Shown piece after piece: positions 10,466-22,935 of a stretch of 64,000 nt of DNA. The DNA comes from Neospora caninum Liverpool (taxonomy: Eukaryota > Apicomplexa > Conoidasida > Eucoccidiorida > Sarcocystidae). The stretch spans positions 3,242,270 through 3,306,269 of the forward strand of contig NC_018390.1 of NCBI RefSeq assembly GCF_000208865.1, given 5' to 3'. The translations under genes and the position numbers were made by a program. The number at the start of each line of letters is the position of its first letter. Within the stretch, counting starts at the first letter, position 1. Under the pieces are notes generated by a model. It did no database searches, was not told the origin of the DNA, and was given only the letters and a program-made list of their open reading frames with translations.

Positions 10466-12306
10466 TGAATGGAGTGGGCATCTGATCAGACAACACGCGC
10501 CGCGTAGGTGCTGTGGCAGATTTTAGTTTCCGGCCTGCGATCATGAGCAACCGAGAAACAAGCCTCCCGAGAAAGAACTCGATTCTCTCGCTTGTAGGCC
10601 GTCATAGCCAGGACACGCCCTCGGCGACGCCATCGCGGCTCTTTTCTGTGCTTCAGCTGCAGCGCTTGTGTGCGTGCTTGATCCTGAGTTTGCGAAGCAC
10701 TCGCTAAAAGACGAGAAAGACCGAATTGCACGCGGCCTCAGAGCGATTCGCCAAAGGCCATGAACGGCCAGAGAACGCGCGTTTTCTCTCTTCCTTCAAA
10801 AACGCCTGAGAGCTGCCGCGCGTCCGACGTGAAAAGACGCAACGCTTGAGCAAAACTGAAAGCGCGGCGTCTCCCAGAATTACGCAGACGCGGGCGAGAG
10901 AAGTGTACATACACCCGGGAACGAACAGCGGGAGTTGGAGATCGGCGAGCCGTGCAGCGACAAAGACACTCCAGGCGCGCGAACCGTCGGGAAGCGCACC
11001 AAACATGTGTACCATGGAACCCTGCGGTTTCTGAAACGAAGAGGTCGAACCTCCCTCGCAAATGGAGAAGTTGTCAAAAAGCTGCAACTGCATAGATCGA
11101 CAAAAACATGTTCTCGAAACGCCTCACAAACACACGCACAGACACGATTTGGAGTGTTCGGTTTGAAAGAAAGGAAGGGGCGTTCCCTCGCGAATTCATC
11201 CTTTCGGCTGTGGAGAGACGCTGGCTCTTCGCCGGCTCTCTGTGCGACGAAGAGCCTCCGTCGTTTGAAACGCTCGTCTCTCGCGCGTCTTCGCACCTTC
11301 TCTTCGTCCCCAGCATTGCGTGTCGAGCACGTCTGACGCTGAGGAAAAGATGGCCTCTCTCACCGCTTTCGCCTCTTTGTCCCCATCCCTTAAAATCTCA
11401 AAGCTCCTGCCTTCTCGGGTCTGCGTCACACCGTCCGTTGTGCTGTCGAAAACGCGCCTCTTCCCGCTCGCTTGGACCCATGGCGCTCGCAGAGACTGAC
11501 GCCTCCGCGCTCTCCTTCCTTCGCGTCTGTGTGCACTCACTTCCATCTTTGCCTTCCCGTCCTCACTTCGCTGGAGAGAGAAGACGCTTTCAGGTGAAGA
11601 CCGTAGACCCCCGCTCTAGACAAATTTCCAGCTGTCCATACACTCGGCCAAGTGGCGACAGAAGAGACGTCAAGTGAGACGAAAGAAAAGGCGCGAACCA
11701 GGAAAGCCCAAACGCGGGATGAGAAAGAGGGAAAGAAAAAGATGCGGGGTGGACACGCAGAGCGAAGAGAAGAGAGAAAGGAAAAGTCTGCTTTCAAAGG
11801 AGTTCGACATTCTCTTCGTCGAAACGCGGCGGCGCCAGCCGGGGGATCTGCCGAAATCACAAGAGTCCACACGCGCCGCTGCATGCAGAGGCAGCCTCTC
11901 TTTTACCGGCACACGCACACACCAGACGCCAAGCCACCTCCCTACCTTTTTCCCAACTGAAAGGAGGCAGGAGACACACTTCCGTGTCTCGGCCCTCGCC
12001 ATCACCTCAGTTTGTGCCTTGCACTCGAAACAAGTTGTGTCTACCTTGACAGATTTCTGCCTACAAGTCTTCCCCTCGTGTGGAACGCCCATGTGACGAA
12101 AACTCTCTCCTTCCTGCGTGCGCCTCCATCTATACAACGGAATAGACGGATTCTGGTTGGCCCACCCTACCCACTCTATAGATTACATGTAGTATATGTA
12201 ATGCATGTATTCTAGCGAATTGTTTTCTTACAGAAAAGTATATATATATATATGTAGACATGTATATGCCACAAGCGTCTGTAGCGACACTCCCTTCTCT
12301 TTCGTC
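10466..12306. other. spacer between MIF and the sortilin receptor 3' end
   Basis: Short overlapping frames only; no domain or credible exon set. It contains an exact GTGTACATACAC at 10903. The upper part probably includes the 3' UTR, and perhaps a last exon, of the minus-strand sortilin receptor. Confidence 0.5.
10903..10914. promoter_or_regulatory. GTGTAYRTACAC element, copy 4
   Basis: GTGTACATACAC followed by CCGGG, in the spacer between two 3' ends, where a promoter is not expected. Confidence 0.35.
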
Positions 12307-12433
12307 TCACTGACTCTCCCCACAGATGTACTTTTTCCCACGAACCCACGCGCAAAGCCCAGACTCTAGATACACATATATATACATAAATATATACACA
12401 TATATATATATATACATAAATATATACATATAC

Positions 12434-12465
<32 letters not shown>

Positions 12466-14243
12466 ACATATATATATATATATATAGACAGTGCCTGGCA
12501 GCCGAAAAACTGTTGTTTTTTTCGTGACCCTCTGAGAGGGAGCGTCGCGTGGAAAACGCACAGGCTCGTCGGAAGAGGAGGAAGCCGTTGTTCGCGGGTG
12601 CAAACCGGAACCTCCGTGGACAGCAGTTTCCCGCGAGCTCACGTGCGATGGGAACAGCGGGCGTCCTGCGTCTTCAAATTCGAACTCGTCTTCTTCCTTC
12701 CGTTTCGGCGAGCGAGAAGCAATCCCTGAGTTCGCGCGTTGCCCGCCTGCCGCGTTTCCGTAAGTCATCAGCGTCGGCGCGTCTTCTTCGTTCTCGTCCT
12801 GAAAAACGCATGCAGAACCAGGCCCGAAAAACTCCCTGCCGCGTCTGGATGCCAGCGTCTGACGCGCTTCGTGATCGGCAGAGAAACAAACTGCCGACGG
12901 TCGCGTCAACACACGCACGCAAGGCGCGGCGCGCCGTCTCACGCATCGACGCAGCTTCCCATCCAAACTTGTGGAAGAAAAGTGTGCGCGCCTTTTCCAA
13001 TGCTGTGGATAGAGAGAAATCGGCAAACAGAGCTATCTCTTCATGCATAATGATCTACAGCGGTGAAGCGTAAGTTCAACAGGCGAAGAAGGGAGACAGC
13101 GAAGAACCTCAGAGACAGTACACCAAGAGAAAGAGAGAGAGTAAGACACACAGACACACACTGACACACAGCTGCATACACAAAAGATATACATATGTAT
13201 ATACATATGCATTCGCATGTATGTAGAGAGAGACAAATGGAAGCTACAGATAGTAGGTAGACGCGCCGAGGCGAAGGCGCTGAAACCGTGTACGCGCACG
13301 AACCTGTTCGGCCTCGATGAATCCGAGTTCGGGTTCGTATTTGGATCTGTCGCCGAGCTCCTCGCCCCGTCGACCTTCGCCGGCTTCCTGGTCCAACCAG
13401 CTGCCTGGCCCCGCCGCGGATCCGCCCACGAGGCCGTAGGAGACATTTGCGAAGTTGTCGAAGCCTGCGAAAAGAAGCGCGGGCGAGAGGAGATGCACAG
13501 CGCGCGCGTGCAGAAAAGACGAGCGAGAGAGGAAGCGTACTGCAGAGGAGAACGGGCGGCGAAACCGACAGGAAACGGGAAAAAAAAAGACGGAGGCGAC
13601 AAGCGAAGCTAGGCCGTACGGAGAGGTTGCGCGCACCTGCGTTCCGGAAGAACTTCTTCAGCTTTCCGGTCTTGGACAGGTAGTTGATGACGATCATGAC
13701 GACGACGATGAAGAGAAGGAGGAGCAGCACAGTCTTCCCTCCGCGACTGACGGGGGAGTGCGCTGGACAAGGCACCGCTACCTTCTCGGGCATCCAACCT
13801 CCCTCGCAGACGTCGCCGGGAACCTGAGGGGAGACGCGCAAGTGTCAAGCAAACCTCTCTTCACGCCTTTCCTTCGGGGGGTTCTCCTCCCTTCTTTTCT
13901 CTTCTTTCTTTTGCGGACTGACTTTTCGGTACGCGGAGGTGTAGAAGAAGGAGGAGGAAGTGCAGGCGGCGGCTGCAGCCGCGTCGTTCTCGTCTGTGAA
14001 CTGCGCAAGACCCGTCGCGGTCGCCGCAGCGGCGGCGGCGGCGTCAGTCGCGACGCACTGCGTCGATCCGATGGACCGTGCGAAGCCGAATTCGCACTCG
14101 TAATCCTCCATGGTGCACGGACAAACCTGGGAAAAACCCACACATTCGGGAAATGTGTTGCGAAACGCGCGCAGAGACACAGCCTAGGTACTGTCACACA
14201 CACATCTGCGCAGGCAGATAAAGAGGCACATTCTGAAATGTAC

Positions 14244-14276
<33 letters not shown>

Positions 14277-17200
14277 GATATATATACATATGTATATATG
14301 TATATATATGTAGATGTTTATGGATAAATAACGAGATAAAAAAGCCTTCTCTGTCTTTAGCTAAGATACACTAGCATGCACATGTGGACACGAAGGTGAA
14401 AAAAGGCGGCAGGGTATTTACATGGACAGAGCGTTTCCGTCTTTCAGCAGGTGTATGTCTCCATTTCGAGAGACGCAGATGTCGAGAGTCGCCGATGCAT
14501 AGAGAGTGTGCCTTGTCGCGCCCAACACGGCCTTCCGGGGGTTGTCCACGAGGCTACAACCGCCAAGGAAAGGAGCGGCAGAGAACAGCGTGGAGAGAGG
14601 GAAATCGAGAACACGCTTACCTTGGAAACTTTCGGCCGATCAAAGTCGCGACCGTTGAAGCACTCGCTAGTCTGCTTTCTTCGGGTGTACGTGATGTGCT
14701 TCCCCAAGATACACTTCTCTCCTCCGGCACGCCCGTCTGTGAAAGAATGCCCCACAAAATCAACCTCCAGCATGCAAATGCATATATATATATATATATA
14801 TATTTGTATACAGATTTGTGTTACACGCGTGTATACATAGCGAACACAATTCCTCTCTCTGTCCGTCATGACATATATATATATATATGCTGTATATATA
14901 TATATATACATAGAGAGAGAGAAAGCTTCATCTCCCTCTATACAATAGACACGCATATATATGCATGGATACGTGAGGAAAGAGAATTTCCATGTCCTTT
15001 TCTCCCGTTCCGCTTTGACCGATTCGCCTTTTCGCACCTGACGGGCTCCATGTCTCGTAGTCGCTGCTGACGGAGTCAGCAGCCCAGATGCCTTTGCACT
15101 GCTGCTGATTCAGCGCGTTGAAGTCGAGGTGGAACAAGACACCTGAGAACGCATCACCACGCGGCATGGCATGATCACGCCTTCATTTCGTTTTTCCCAA
15201 GATCTTGTCGCAAACACAAAAGAACCTGCGCTCCCCCACGAGTCTTCTCTTTCTTTGTCGCTCGCTCTATCTCTGTCTGGTCCCCCCGGCCGCGGTCGTC
15301 CCTTTCACGCCTCTTCCTGCAAACTTTGGCAGAGAAACCACCACGCGAGGCACGAACCACGCTCGGTGTCTGCCCCAGCCCCTCCGTGAGCAACGTGGAT
15401 TCTGCATTTCTTCCTCGCGGCAGGCCTCGCTGCCTCTAGAGAAAAAAGATCATCTCCCGCTCTCTTCTCAGCTCTGTCCATCTGTCGGCTACGCCTCCCG
15501 GTGTTGTCTCTCTGTGTCTGGTCTTGTCTGCTGCCTGTGCGTTGGAAATGCCTGTCTTTCGCGCAAAACGTCACCAAAAAAATCGCTGGAAATCGGTGTC
15601 GGCGCTAACCTGCAGTGTCTTGTTCTCTCTTGCCGTAGAGGAGAAACTCGACACTCGACGCATTCGGCTCGATCACGATGTTGTCGACGAAGAGCGGCGA
15701 GGCGCCGAGCTCAAAGTCGTACCAGCTTTGCCCCTCGTTCCAGCTAAAGACCACCTGCGGGAAAGAGCCGCAGAAAAGAGGGAACCCAAGTAACCGAAAC
15801 GCCCAGAAGGCCGCGGATTCGCACGCACCTTGGAGGGGAATCTGTCTCTTTTCGCCCCCTTTTGAGCCCAGAAGGCTAGCCGGAAGCGACAAAAAGAGGC
15901 GAACCCCGTGCGCGAAAACGCAGGAGAAAAAGCGATCGCGGGGAGGAACAGACGAAAAGACGAGTCGCAACGGGACAAGGCAAAAGCTACAGTGAGGGGC
16001 GAGGTGGAGACTGCGGGCCCGAACAGGACGACAATTCGAGACAGAGGAGAGCGAAATCCGTCGCAAGGCGTGCGCGACAAGACGAGTCGACAGGGAGGCA
16101 GCAGCATCTGGGGGGGAAGAAGGGAAAAAAGAGGCCACTGGACCGTTTGAAACCCAACAGATATACAATACAGTGGAGAGAAGTGCGCCGCAGAAGAACA
16201 CACAGCGAGACAGGGGGGAGAAGGAAAGAGACGCACTTGATTCGTTTTCTTTGTGTCATCCGCCATGACGAGCAGCCCGCCGTGATCGCCCATTTCGTAG
16301 ATGAAGGCGCCTTTGTGGGCTTCAATCCACGTTACTCCGCCATCGCGAGAGAGGTAAGTGTTCGCCTGAGAGAGGACACACCGAGCGACACAGGCAGCGT
16401 CCGTTGAAGAAACAAAAGAGCCTCTTCTTTCTCCGGAGCTCGCCGAGTCCGCGCGAACGCAACGCCACGCTTCTCGCCAACGCCCGCTCACACGCTCTAC
16501 CTCCCACTCTTCCTCTCTTCTCTTCTTCCGTTCTCTCTCTTTTGTGTCTTTTCCTTTCTTTTGATCTCTCTCCCTTTCGCCCTCTTTCCGTCGCCTTCCC
16601 CTCCGTCTCTCTTCTCGGGTGTCTGACCTCGTCTTTTTCGGGGCGAAGGTAACTGCCGACATTCCCTGTCCCCATGATGATTCCGACGGCGTTTTCGACG
16701 GAGTAGAAGGGCGCGAAGTCGCTGAAGCGCGTGATGCCGTTCAGGTGAAGCCAGCAGCGATCCGGGGGACAGTCGATCTTCTGGCCACGGCTGTCCACCC
16801 TTGGCGCCTTCAGGTACGACCAAACTCCGCCCTTGTCGAAGGAGATGACGGTGCGGATCACCTCCTCCTGTCTGCTTCGCGTCGCGACGCTCCTGTGCTT
16901 CTTCTCCAAGTCAACTTGCACGCCCTCCGCCTCTTCTTCGATCTCCTCCTCCGTCAACTTCTCGCCCGCAGCGTCCACCTGATTCTTCTCAGACGCTGCG
17001 CCTTCAGAGCCCGTGGCCGAGGCGTCGATCGTGTCTTTGAAATTCGCCAAGTACACCCCTTCCAGAGACAGCACTTTGTCGAACTCGCACTCGCCCGTGC
17101 TCGTTCGGATGTTGTTCGGCAGAGACAGAGAGTAACGCACACCCTTTGCGTCAGAAATATACACGTTCCCCGTGTCGCCTTTCTGTGCAGTGAAACAGAG

Positions 17201-17987
17201 GACGCGAAGGCGGAGACAAACGCAACGAAGATAAACGACGCAGCAGAAAGGAGAGAGAAACGTCCACACGCAAGGAACCACACAAACACACAAAGGAGTG
17301 GTGTTCGGTCTATTTTGAGGGATACGCATACACGCAAATACCCATATCTAGTTAGGCAGATGTGCAGCGTATGTACACTGTACTCTGCAGACAGAATATC
17401 GGTGCGACGGATTCGATAGAGCGCTGAAAACGGGCTGTGTGCGCGTGTGCCTGGTTGATCGTCTTTCCGGAAAGCCATCGAAGCAGCCGCAGCGATTTGC
17501 CTCGAGCAGGCTTAAACCCAACAGGCTTGGGCGTTTTCTTGGAAGAAAGAGGCGACAAAAATGCACTTCCGAGTCTGCGCAAGGCTCTGCCTCTGTGTGT
17601 GTGTCGCTGAAGCCTTACACTGCCGTGGCCGTGATTCACATGCAGCATAATTGCGTCCTCCGATGTGTCCAAAACCGTGTAACTCCTCTCCTCGATTTCC
17701 ACGGGCAATTTCGCCATCTGCAGAGAACGCCAAAACCAACAGGAGACGTCGACCGAGAGTCTCTCCCGCCCTCACACTGACATATCCGCACGCCCTCATA
17801 TATATATATATATATATATTTACAACGTAAACAAGTAAACAGGTGGATATGTATGTATATGGGTATGTACGTACACCTGCGAATATGCATAGAGACACAG
17901 AGGCTGTAGATAAAGAGGAATTCCAGACAGAGTCACACGCGTATACGGGCCTTGACATGATCAAGGTTTGTGTATACATGCATATAC

Positions 17988-18019
<32 letters not shown>

Positions 18020-20201
18020 CATATTTCGGTACAAGCATCTATTAATATACGGACAGTTAGGTAGGTGAAAGCTGGAAACGAAGACAAGAAAGCACCGGAG
18101 ACGTCGGATCGGTCCTGCTCGTCAACGGCCGCGACGTCTCTCTGCTTGCACAGAGTTACTCCCCGACCAGAAAGAGAACAAGGGACGAACAAGAGATAAG
18201 GAAGGAGAGAACAAGAGATAAGGAATGCGAGACCAAGAGATAAGGAAGGAGAGAACAAGAGACGAGGGAGGGGACATACCTGGAACGACTTGCCTCCGTC
18301 GGTGGAGACGAGGAGAGAGACCGTTTGCTTGCCCGCGTCTTTGACTTTCGCCACAAAGAAATATCCGTTCGACAGGAGGAATTTGTTTCCGCGGTAAACC
18401 AGGCGCGTGATTGTTGCACCGAAATCCGGAGTGTACATCAAGTCGACATTTTTTGACTGAACGGAGAGAAAACGGAAAACGCGTCGCAAGACGCAGTCGA
18501 TACATACGTTCACGCAAAACGAACATGTCATTTCCTTCTCTAACTCAGGACCTCTCTATCTGTGTTTGTCTCCTCCCTGTGTTTGTTTCTCTATTCCTCC
18601 CTCTTTTTATCTTTCTCTCTACTTCTCTGTCTCTCTTCTTCTCTCTTCTCTCCCCCTTCCTGTCTCTTCTCTCCCCCTTCTTCTCTGGGGCTCTTGGGAG
18701 TGTCCGTTTTTGCGTCCCGTTTTCCCGTCCTTACCCATCCGCCGTATCTAGGCTGGTCGCCGGACCGCCCGCGGTGCTGCGTGAAGAAGATGTGGTCCGT
18801 ATTTCCGAGCTTCTTGTCGCCCCAGGAGAACTGGACGACGTAGTCGGCGACGAGCTTGAAAGATCTGCCGAGGTCCCGCGTGTAGAACAGCTGGTGGTTA
18901 CAGTCCTGCTGGATGGTGCGCGAGGTTCCGGAGCCGCCGCTAGCGTAGCAGGCGTCAGTCCACGTGGACAAGATCGCGAACTTGGGCCGCGTCGGATGAA
19001 AGTGGAAGTTGTGGATCGTGTTCTTGTACTTGAGGCGCCGAAACGTCGCAGCACTGTCTTCGGAGATGAAGTGGTTCCGCTTCGACCCGACAATCAACAC
19101 CACGCGCTTGTCCACCGGCGAGACGATGATCGAATCGACCGCCACGGCTGCCGAGCTCCCTTCCGACGGCTTCAACAAATCCGTGATTTCGGTCCACGAC
19201 TTGCCGCCATCCTGCGAACGGTACAGCCGGCCGCGCCGTGTCTTGAGCAGAATCGTGCGGTGATCGACGCCACACCACTGAATGTCTTCGATGTGACTGT
19301 CGAAGGAAACCTCCGAGACGGAAACTGAAGACAACGCGGACAGGAGACAGCGGACAGGAGACAGCGGAACGCGAGCGCAGATATACCCACCCTTGTCTGC
19401 GGAGGATAGAGGAGTGGGACTCCTGATTAACATCTTGATGCCTGCGTTTACCGGATCCAAGTCAGTGAACCCCACGTAGTGATACAACAAAGACAGTCAG
19501 GGGGTAGTCGGGGATCCTGCAGAGCGCCCAACCCGAGAGAAAGGACGAGAAAACGAGAGAGCGAGAAAGCGAGGCGTACACCAAAAGAGAGACCAGCCGA
19601 CACACAGACAGACATGGAGAAAGGGGAGAGCAGAGAGGAGAAGCGCGTAAAGAGGCGAGGAACGACGCCACAGGACGAAGGCTAGATCGCCATCGAAAGA
19701 GAGAGGGACAACGAAAGGAGAAGGACAGCACAGCAAATCTGTCAGGCTTCCAACGTCGTCCTCCTCTTTCCCCCACAGGACAGGGCTATTTTCCTGTTCC
19801 CGACAAATCGGTGTGAACAGCCTCGACGTCGCGGCACCGAAGCCATCCAGAGCCCGTACACACGTGCCTACGCCCATGTTTAGACGCACACGCAGTACAG
19901 AAGGGCGTACAGGTAGGATTCTAGTTTGGCGAAAACAGCGGAGATAGACACACAACCGTGTTTCCGCGCCGCTGCCGACGCGGAACAAGACGCATCGCCA
20001 CTTTTGTTTCGCGAATAACGTACCTTTCTTGTTCGCGTACGCAGCGGCGTCGGTGACGAGGACACCTCTGGGCACGGGACGCCCGAGGGAGTCTTCCTTC
20101 GAGAAAAGATTCGGAAGCACCGGACAAAAAACTGCCAGAAAAGCGACGAGAACGGCGAGTTTCACGCCGGCCGCCGGGCGGCGTGCGAAGCTGAGCGCCA
20201 T
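12307..20201 (-). CDS. SORTLR: sortilin-like VPS10-domain sorting receptor (type I membrane protein)
   Basis: Exons: 20201-20024, 19441-19391, 19324-18735, 18456-18280, 17717-17619, 17182-16628, 16365-16237, 15754-15610, 15142-15038, 14736-14621, 14126-13923, 13823-13637, 13464-13304 and from 12798; all phases agree. The N-terminus has a signal-anchor-like stretch (VKLAVLVAFLAVF). The VPS10 propeller follows with Asp-box motifs (SQDGGKSW, TRDLGRSF, STDGGKSF, SRDGGVTW), then the Cys-rich 10CC region (CTSSSFFYTSAYRK joined to VPGDVCEGGW). A transmembrane helix (LLLLLFIVVVMIVINYL) and an acidic cytosolic tail (ELGFIEAEQDENEEDAP) end it. In T. gondii this receptor cycles between Golgi and endosome-like compartments and is needed for rhoptry and microneme biogenesis. 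The 3' end is unresolved: exon 14 may stop at donor CAC|gtgagc (12643), or its frame runs on into a (TA)n tract to a stop at 12307. Confidence 0.94.
12366..12486. repeat. TA-rich microsatellite at the sortilin receptor 3' end
   Basis: About 120 bp of TATA/CATA/TAAATA units. Read on the minus strand in the receptor's frame it gives a Tyr/Ile/Met run with no stop. Confidence 0.9.
14234..14320. repeat. (TA)n/(GTATATA)n tract in a sortilin receptor intron
   Basis: TA repeat followed by TATGTATATATG units, between exons 11 (14126-13923) and 10 (14736-14621). Confidence 0.85.
14781..14916. repeat. two (TA)n tracts in a sortilin receptor intron
   Basis: TA runs near 14783-14807 and 14871-14912, between exons 10 and 9. 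Confidence 0.85.
17796..18022. repeat. (TA)n and CATATA tracts in a sortilin receptor intron
   Basis: TA runs at about 17796-17820 and 17991-18022, between exons 5 and 4. A one-mismatch copy of the 12-mer (ATGTACGTACAC) lies at 17865. Confidence 0.8.
18189..18267 (+). repeat. 22-bp minisatellite, about 3.5 copies
   Basis: Units begin at 18189, 18211 and 18233 with a partial unit at 18255; each starts with (A/C)CAAGAGA. It lies just downstream of the exon 4 donor at 18280, inside the intron. Confidence 0.8.
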
Positions 20202-20427
20202 GGGGGAGAAAAAAGGGAACGCCCACCCAGCAGGGCTTGAAAGAATACGAATGCGAGGGGTACACCAGAGAACGCGTCCTTCCTGATCCTCTTTCTGGAA
20301 CAGGCGAGAGGCGTATCACCAGACGAAAAGCGACTGCTGGACAAGACAAAGGTGATCGGAGACCGCGCTCACTGAAGAACGAGACAGAAGTCAACGACAA
20401 TGGAGGCCGCCATGCGGTGTGCACGCG

Positions 20428-20439
20428 GTGTACACACAC
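20428..20439. promoter_or_regulatory. GTGTAYRTACAC element, one mismatch
   Basis: GTGTACACACAC, about 227 bp upstream of the sortilin receptor ATG at 20201. Confidence 0.3.
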
Positions 20440-21555
20440 CCGAAAACGGGCGGGAGTCGAGGCCGGTGCGTTTTTCCGTCTTTCGGTGAGCAAAGCTCCT
20501 TTTCTCTCTCGTTCCTCGGGCGCGTCTCCTCTTTCAACTTCAATGGAGCCAGCGCGGAGACAGCGAAGCGTCAGTCGAGAGTGTGCTTCCGGACAGAACG
20601 GGCGAGGAAGACAGTGTGCGGCTGCGAATCAGCCGAGCGCGAGGCGAGAGACACGCGGCACGAGAGAGAAAGGAAACCTAGACGAAACGCAGAAACAAGA
20701 GAGAGACAGACTAGCATGCACAGATACACTTGGATTTCTTCGACGTTGCGGTGTTACAGGTCACATCTGGGCGGTGCGCGGTTGCCGAGGGTCAGGCGAC
20801 AAAAGAGAAAGCGTTCAGACACAGAGAAAGCGAAAGCAAGAAAGTGGAATTGTGTGAAAAGCCAAGGGCAGAAATCTCGCCGTTTTCCGGCGCTTGCATC
20901 GGCGCGAGAGGCAGCAGGCCTCGTGCAAAGACATGAGAGGGAGCGTCGATGGGTGTTGGGAACGGAACCAAGTTCTTTGCGCGAGGGCGGGAAAGTTGGA
21001 AACTTCACGTTTGCCGAGCACTGACTTCTCGAGACAGTGTTGTACGCGTGCCTCGCTTCAGAAAGACAAGCTTTTTCCGAGGACGAAACCCGGGAAGTGT
21101 GCGACGCACCGCGTGTGAGCGCAGGAAAGAAGTAGAGCCTTGGCGTCACGACCCCGAGAAGGACAGGATGGGAACTCTCGGCCGACAAAAAGAAGGAAGA
21201 AAAGCGCAGAAAAAAGCAAAGACAGCCCGCGCGTCTCCCCCCCCCCTCCCCCCGGGAAGAGGCGCGCGACACGGCGGCGCTGAGAAAAGAAAAGCGAGCG
21301 ACTTGCACAAGACCACTGTGTGTCGCGAGGCCCCAGAAGAACCGGCGCACAAGATCTCCTCAGCAAGAGCACGAAAGACCGAAAACGGCCAAGGCTGGCC
21401 GAGGAAAAGCGAAAACGAGAAAGGGAGCGATTCTGGGAAGCCGGCGCGCGTGCTGGTCTCTCGGCTTCTGCCTTCCTTGTCCGAGAACGGGGGGTGTGCG
21501 AGGCGCAGGCGACAGCCGACCGAAAACGGAAAACACAAAAGGGTGCTCTCTTGCA

Positions 21556-21567
21556 GTGTACGTACAC
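21556..21567. promoter_or_regulatory. perfect GTGTACGTACAC palindrome
   Basis: The symmetry extends to 16 bp, CAGTGTACGTACACTG (21554-21569). It lies 1.36 kb upstream of the sortilin receptor ATG. Confidence 0.45.
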
Positions 21568-22879
21568 TGGCCACAGGTGGAGAGCGCTCGATGTTGTCCA
21601 GTTTCCGGCCGTCGAATCCGCTGGAGAAACTCGACAAAGGAAGGAAAGGAGGGCGCCGGGAGGTGTGCGCGGCCCAGCCGCACAAAGCGGAAGTGTTTCG
21701 TAGGCACGCGACGTGGTACAGGAGGCGTCGTTTGCAGAAATGCAGGCACGAGAGAAGCGCGGAAAGAGTCGAGTGAGACTCCCCAAAGCGCAAGAAACCC
21801 ACGCAGGGTGTGTGCACGTGTCCCCGACGCTCTCGTCTCGCTTGTCTAGTTCTCCAGCGGATCGCTGATTTTAGCAGGGGGATCGGCGAGAGGAAGCGGG
21901 ACGGTGCCGGGGCATAGAACGGCGACAGGCGGGGCTCTTGCTCCAGTGGAAGCGTCTTTCCTGTTTCTAGCATTGGAAGGCGCTGGCGCTTCACAGAGTG
22001 TCTGAGAGCTCCTGCTCGTCGCTACTGGAATGGCCGTTTCCTCCAACACGACGGCTCACGAGGAAGCTGTGGCGAAAAAGCGTGGAGAGACCCCTGCTCA
22101 AGTCAACGTTCAGAAATGCAGGATTCACCTTTTGGCTGCTGGGTTCTCTGCGTCCCCCATGCAGGCCAAGGCGTGCACAGGAATCGCATGTTAACCCCGT
22201 CTAAGAAGGCAGATCGTTGCGTCAGAAACTGCGAAGCAGAAGAAGAGAGCGAAGCGTCTGTGTCTCCACAGAAGCTCGTGTTTCCCTAAGTTTGCGCCCC
22301 ATGGGAACAGGTTAAGAACCTGCGCGCTGCGGTGTTTAGACGCAAAGATACTTTCCTCTGTTTCTTCCCGGGGGTGCGTTCCAGAAACAGTGCAACGCTG
22401 CCGTGGGTGTGCGTCAGTTGTTGCACAACGCTTAGCAGAGCGTGAGGATCCTACACCCCTCCTCGTGTTTGGTGTGCCCAACCCCTCAATCGCGCAAACG
22501 TAGCTCTCGCCAGGTGTCGTGACGAGTCTCAGTCTCCTGCCGGTCTCCGGTTCTTCCCTCGAATAAAGCGAGCGGACGTAGCGCCTACGGAGACACACAC
22601 ACTTGCGTCGTACAGAGGACGAAAAAACCGAGGATCCGAGTGAAATGTGTGAAGAACAGACAGCCTGCGGTCTACGGTACACAGCCAGTCACCGAAGGAG
22701 AGGAAAACACAGCCTTCTGCCCGAGAAACGCCCGCGTGAGAGGCAAACGATTCCTGTTCAAACCTTCCACGTCAGGCACAAACGCGCATGCACTCCAGGG
22801 GAAGTCCCGAGAAGTCGATCGCGTTTGGCCTTTTCGAATCGCTGACATCCCACAACGGCGCCCTCCCACTAAACCCTCA

Positions 22880-22935
22880 TCAATATATATATATAGTATA
22901 TATATATATATATAGTGTGTGTGTGTGTGTGTGTG
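22880..22935. repeat. compound (TA)n-(GT)n microsatellite
   Basis: Two TA blocks followed by about 10 GT units. Confidence 0.9.

Noticed and set aside
9127..10526. Frames of 400-450 codons (+) and 210 codons (-) rich in Ser/Leu/Phe or Arg/Glu
   Set aside because: They are translations of the polypyrimidine array; all frames are open there because the repeat has almost no stops.
19392..19490. Upstream extension of sortilin receptor exon 2 (LLYHYVGFTDLDPVNAG)
   Set aside because: A stop lies directly upstream with no acceptor between. The acceptor at 19442 gives the matching phase with exon 1, so that stretch is treated as intron.
20949..21994. 275-codon plus frame and overlapping 242/282-codon minus frames
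   Set aside because: Mutually overlapping, no domain, in stop-poor GC-rich spacer DNA; none is better supported than the others.
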